The notes beneath the pieces were generated by a model. That model was not told the DNA's origin, did no database searches, and saw only the letters and a list, made by a program, of their open reading frames with translations. A DNA stretch of 64,000 nucleotides from JASGDN01 sp049840815. Lineage in GTDB: Bacteria > Chloroflexota > Chloroflexia > Thermomicrobiales > UBA6265. Shown piece by piece: positions 61,477 to 64,000 of this stretch. How positions within the stretch are numbered: position 1 is the first letter of the stretch; every line of letters starts with the position of its first letter. The position numbers and the translations under genes are program-made. The stretch is from assembly GCA_049840815.1 (NCBI GenBank), contig JASGJI010000011.1:248001-312000 (forward strand). The letters are read 5' to 3'.

Positions 61477-62421
61477 ATGGGAACCTACATCCTCCGTCGC
61501 GCTGCCCTCGCGATTCCCACCCTGATCTTCCTGACGCTCGCCGCGTTCCTCCTCACCAGCGCCTCCAGGGGTGACCCCGCCGAGGCCGCGCTGCGCGCGG
61601 GCGGCGTCGAGCCGACGGCAGAGGCCATCGCCGCGTATCGCGAGAAACTTGGGCTGAACGATCCGCTCGTCATTCGCTATGGGCGCTGGGTCATCAACCT
61701 CGCGCGAGGCGATCTCGGCACCTCGTTCCTCTCCGGCCGCCCCGTCTCCGAGATCATCGGCGAGCGGCTGGGTCCGACGTTGCGACTGGGGGTGACGGCC
61801 TTCGTCGCCTCCACCATCGTCGGGACCGGGCTGGGCATCGTCTTCGGCCTGAATGCAGGCAGCCGGCTCGACCTCGCGGGGCGGACGGTGAGCCTCTTCC
61901 TCGCGGCGATCCCCTCGTTCTGGCTGGCGCTGATCCTGATCGTGGTCGTCTCCGAGAAGCTGAAGTGGCTGCCGGTCGCGGGGTACGGCGGCGTGAAATA
62001 CCTGGTCCTGCCGGTCGTCGCGCTCGGCTGCGGCCCGGCGGCGAGCCTGATGCGCTTCACCCGCTCAGCGGTGATCGATGTCTGGCGGCAGGACTTCGTG
62101 CGGACCGCCCGCGCCAAGGGATTGGCCGAACGCTCGCTGGTCTTCCGGCACGCACTGCCGAACGCGCTGCTGCCGATCCTCACCCTGCTCGGACTCCGCT
62201 TCGGGCAAATCCTCGCTGGGGCAATCGTGATCGAGTCGATCTTCTCGTGGCCAGGTCTCGGGAGCACGCTGCTGTCGTCGATCTCCGGGCGAGACCTGCC
62301 CGTCATCGGCGCCTACGTCCTCATCACGGGCATCTCGTTCATCGTCGTCAACCTCGTCACCGACGTCAGCTACGCGGTGCTCGACCCACGCATCAAGCTC
62401 GGCGGAGGCACATCCCGATGA
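61477..62421 (+). CDS. ABC transporter permease, DppB type
   Basis: 314 residues, inner membrane. ILRRAALAIPTLIFLTLAAF starts the N-terminal membrane helix; FVRTARAKGLAERSLVFRHA is the EAA/coupling-helix motif of peptide permeases, and FSWPGLGSTLLSSISGRDLP the conserved C-terminal block. It forms the transmembrane pair with the next gene (ATGA overlap). Expression is under the upstream SAM-I riboswitch. ATG at 61477. Confidence 0.93.
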   Translation: MGTYILRRAALAIPTLIFLTLAAFLLTSASRGDPAEAALRAGGVEPTAEAIAAYREKLGLNDPLVIRYGRWVINLARGDLGTSFLSGRPVSEIIGERLGPTLRLGVTAFVASTIVGTGLGIVFGLNAGSRLDLAGRTVSLFLAAIPSFWLALILIVVVSEKLKWLPVAGYGGVKYLVLPVVALGCGPAASLMRFTRSAVIDVWRQDFVRTARAKGLAERSLVFRHALPNALLPILTLLGLRFGQILAGAIVIESIFSWPGLGSTLLSSISGRDLPVIGAYVLITGISFIVVNLVTDVSYAVLDPRIKLGGGTSR

Positions 62422-63368
62422 GTTCCACCCCGCTTTCTGCGGCGACAGCCTCGCCTGCGCCAGCGTCCCATGCCCAGCCGGGCAGGTCCGGGTGGCTGGC
62501 CCGCCATGCTGAGCCAATCTCCCGACCTCGACCGCGCAACCTCCGCCGCTTCTGGGCGGTGGGCGTGCCGGGCGCCATCCTGCTGGCCTTCGTACTGGCG
62601 GCGGCGTTGGCTCCATGGATCTCGCCGTACAACCCGAACGCGCTGGACATGCCAAACCAGCTCGCGCAGCCGTCATGGACTCATCCGCTCGGCACCGACC
62701 AGCTCGGACGCGACCAGTTCAGCCGCCTGCTGCATGGCGGCCGGGTGACGCTGGCGATGTCGGCGATCGCGACCTTCGGCACGGTGATCATCGGGCTGGC
62801 GGTGGGGGTGATCGCCGGGTACTTCGGCGGCAAGGTGGACGCCGGGATCTCGACGATCCTCACGGTGCTGCTCGCCCTGCCAAGCCTGCTGCTGACGCTG
62901 GCGATCCTCGGCATCCTCGGGCCGGGCACCAGCACGCTGCTGATCGCACTGATCGGCGCGGGATGGGTGGGACAGGCGCGCATCTTCCGGGCTGCCATCC
63001 TCTCGCTGCGGGAGCAACTCTATGTCGATGCCGCGATCTCGCTGGGCGCGAGCACGCCGCGCATCCTGCTCCGGCACCTGGTGCCAAACCTCGCGACCAC
63101 GGTCGTGGTGATCGCGACGCTCGATCTCGGCGCGAACATCCTCACCGTCACCAGCCTCAGCTTCCTCGGCCTCGGGGTACAGCCTCCGACCGCCGACTGG
63201 GGAACGATGCTGAACGATGCCCGCCAGTACTTCGGGCAGTTCCCCTGGCTGGTGATCGCGCCCGGCCTCTGCATCACGCTCGTGGCGCTGGCGAGCAACC
63301 TGCTCGGCGATGCGATCCGCGACCTGGTCGATATTCGCAGTGGACAGGGTGTCAAGGTGAAGGGGTAG
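62418..63368 (+). CDS. ABC transporter permease, DppC type
   Basis: 316 residues. N-terminal cytoplasmic Pro/Ala-rich extension, then FWAVGVPGAILLAFVLAAAL, SPYNPNALDMPNQLAQPSWT and HPLGTDQLGRDQFSRLLHGG typical of DppC; the EAA motif reads YVDAAISLGASTPRILLRHL. It overlaps DppB by ATGA. A structured 100-base spacer separates it from the binding protein. No ATPase genes are seen before the window ends. Confidence 0.93.
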   Translation: MSSTPLSAATASPAPASHAQPGRSGWLARHAEPISRPRPRNLRRFWAVGVPGAILLAFVLAAALAPWISPYNPNALDMPNQLAQPSWTHPLGTDQLGRDQFSRLLHGGRVTLAMSAIATFGTVIIGLAVGVIAGYFGGKVDAGISTILTVLLALPSLLLTLAILGILGPGTSTLLIALIGAGWVGQARIFRAAILSLREQLYVDAAISLGASTPRILLRHLVPNLATTVVVIATLDLGANILTVTSLSFLGLGVQPPTADWGTMLNDARQYFGQFPWLVIAPGLCITLVALASNLLGDAIRDLVDIRSGQGVKVKG

Positions 63369-63423
63369 GTACCGAAGGGGGCCGATGCGCGATCGGCCCG
63401 ATGTCAGCAGCCAGTTCACGTCA

Positions 63424-63523
63424 CGCAGATGCGGCCCGTGCGGTCGCCTGGGTGCCCATGTGCGCCGGATTTCGGCGTGACGCGGCACAGTCCGGCTGGG
63501 AGACCGCACCGGCCGCATCTGCG
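63424..63523 (+). promoter_or_regulatory. large hairpin between permease and binding-protein genes
   Basis: The 22 bases at 63424-63445 are an inverted copy of 63502-63523 with one mismatch. Inside, GTGCC/GGCAC and CGCCG/CGGCG pair as well, giving a long branched stem. No T-run. It could be an mRNA-stability or partial-termination element to set the binding-protein level. Confidence 0.6.
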
Positions 63524-63592
63524 GATCATCGGTCAACTCGCTCGTGGGGCCTTTCGACGTTCGGTATCGTTTGATGGAGGAGTTCTCGGTTC

Positions 63593-64000
63593 ATGGATAC
63601 GCACGCTTCCCGTTCCCTCGCGCTCGACCTTAGCGCATCGACAGCCACCCGCAATCCAAACACGGTTTCTGGCACCTCGCCGACGGCATTCGCCCTCGTG
63701 GCCCAAGCCCCACTCGGCGCGACGCTCCGCCTGCTGGCGGTGTTGCTCAGCCTCGTCCTGCTCTCCTCCAGCCTGCTGGTGAGCCGTGCGAACGCCCAGG
63801 AGGCGACGCCGGAGTGGATTCACCTCGAAGACGGGCAGGAACTCGCCGACAAGCAGGAGATCACGGTCGGCGTCAACCGCTACCTGGTGAACGGCGAGGA
63901 GGACTTCTGGTACGCCCACGCCTCCCTGCAAATCTGGGAGCCGTTGATCGACTACGACGACAATTTCAACCTTGTGCCGGGCCTCGCCAAGAGTTGGGAG
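63593..64000 (+). CDS. ABC transporter substrate-binding protein, family 5, 3' truncated by window
   Basis: 136 codons visible, open at the right edge. A long N-terminal cytoplasmic stretch, then a hydrophobic signal (LLAVLLSLVLLSSSLLVS) ending before NAQEATPEW; no twin-arginine is seen. LQIWEPLIDYDDNFNLVPGL and AKSWE are the family 5 motif after the N-terminus. GGAGGAG lies ten bases before the ATG. It belongs to the SAM-I-controlled DppBC-type transporter. Confidence 0.85.
   Translation, partial: MDTHASRSLALDLSASTATRNPNTVSGTSPTAFALVAQAPLGATLRLLAVLLSLVLLSSSLLVSRANAQEATPEWIHLEDGQELADKQEITVGVNRYLVNGEEDFWYAHASLQIWEPLIDYDDNFNLVPGLAKSWE

Overview
The window is GC-rich, gene-dense bacterial chromosome. 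Several features point to a Chloroflexota genome of the class Thermomicrobia type: twin-arginine signal peptides followed by linkers such as QESTPEASPAASP, frequent GTG starts, no tRNA or rRNA genes here, and many substrate-binding proteins, Gfo/Idh dehydrogenases and VOC proteins. The taxonomic placement is inference from these traits, not a search result.

Layout. 0-2.6 kb: end of an rRNA adenine methyltransferase, then an ArsR-like regulator with an MFS exporter. 2.7-4.2 kb: a recently broken AlbA_2/ATP-binding regulator gene carrying two short tandem duplications and a nonsense codon. 4.2-6.5 kb: thrB and thrC with a hairpin-rich leader. 6.7-7.6 kb: an unrecognised two-gene cassette. 8.1-12.9 kb: Gfo/Idh dehydrogenase, aldo/keto reductase, DmpA-type aminopeptidase and two VOC proteins. 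13.1-18.6 kb: two orphan substrate-binding proteins and two tandem CDF metal transporters. 18.5-22.2 kb: alpha-amylase-family enzyme, TetR with a perfect operator, CorA. 22.7-31.3 kb: Nudix, a membrane cluster (NfeD-like pseudo-protease, SPFH protein, rhomboid-like protein), FecB-like binding protein, phosphotransferase, sortase, GNAT, PspC. 31.4-36.8 kb: phytoene-desaturase-like oxidoreductase, a second copy of the unrecognised two-gene cassette beside a second Gfo/Idh paralogue, a PhyH-like dioxygenase and a P-loop kinase. 36.9-43.5 kb: small membrane proteins, Kelch protein, TrkA/TrkH potassium uptake, CocE-like hydrolase and TetR. 43.5-49.4 kb: alcohol dehydrogenase, then an operon of a RecQ helicase fused to a phosphoribosyltransferase and two DprA-like (SLOG) proteins, a likely genome-defence or DNA-stress module. 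49.4-54.6 kb: RraA-like protein, XRE-cupin regulator, PLP decarboxylase, MerR regulator and a VWA protein. 54.7-60.4 kb: Fe-S type regulator, VOC, MFS, two FMN reductases, VOC and a double-domain flavin/F420-type reductase. 61-64 kb: a canonical SAM-I riboswitch with an intrinsic terminator ahead of a DppBC-type peptide ABC transporter and its binding protein, which runs off the window.

The most interesting items are the RecQ-phosphoribosyltransferase/DprA/DprA operon, the duplicated unknown bicistron, the pseudogene whose reading frame is restored exactly by deleting one copy of each tandem repeat, the SAM-I control of a peptide transporter, and several intergenic multi-hairpin elements, some with GTAG/CTAC-like borders.
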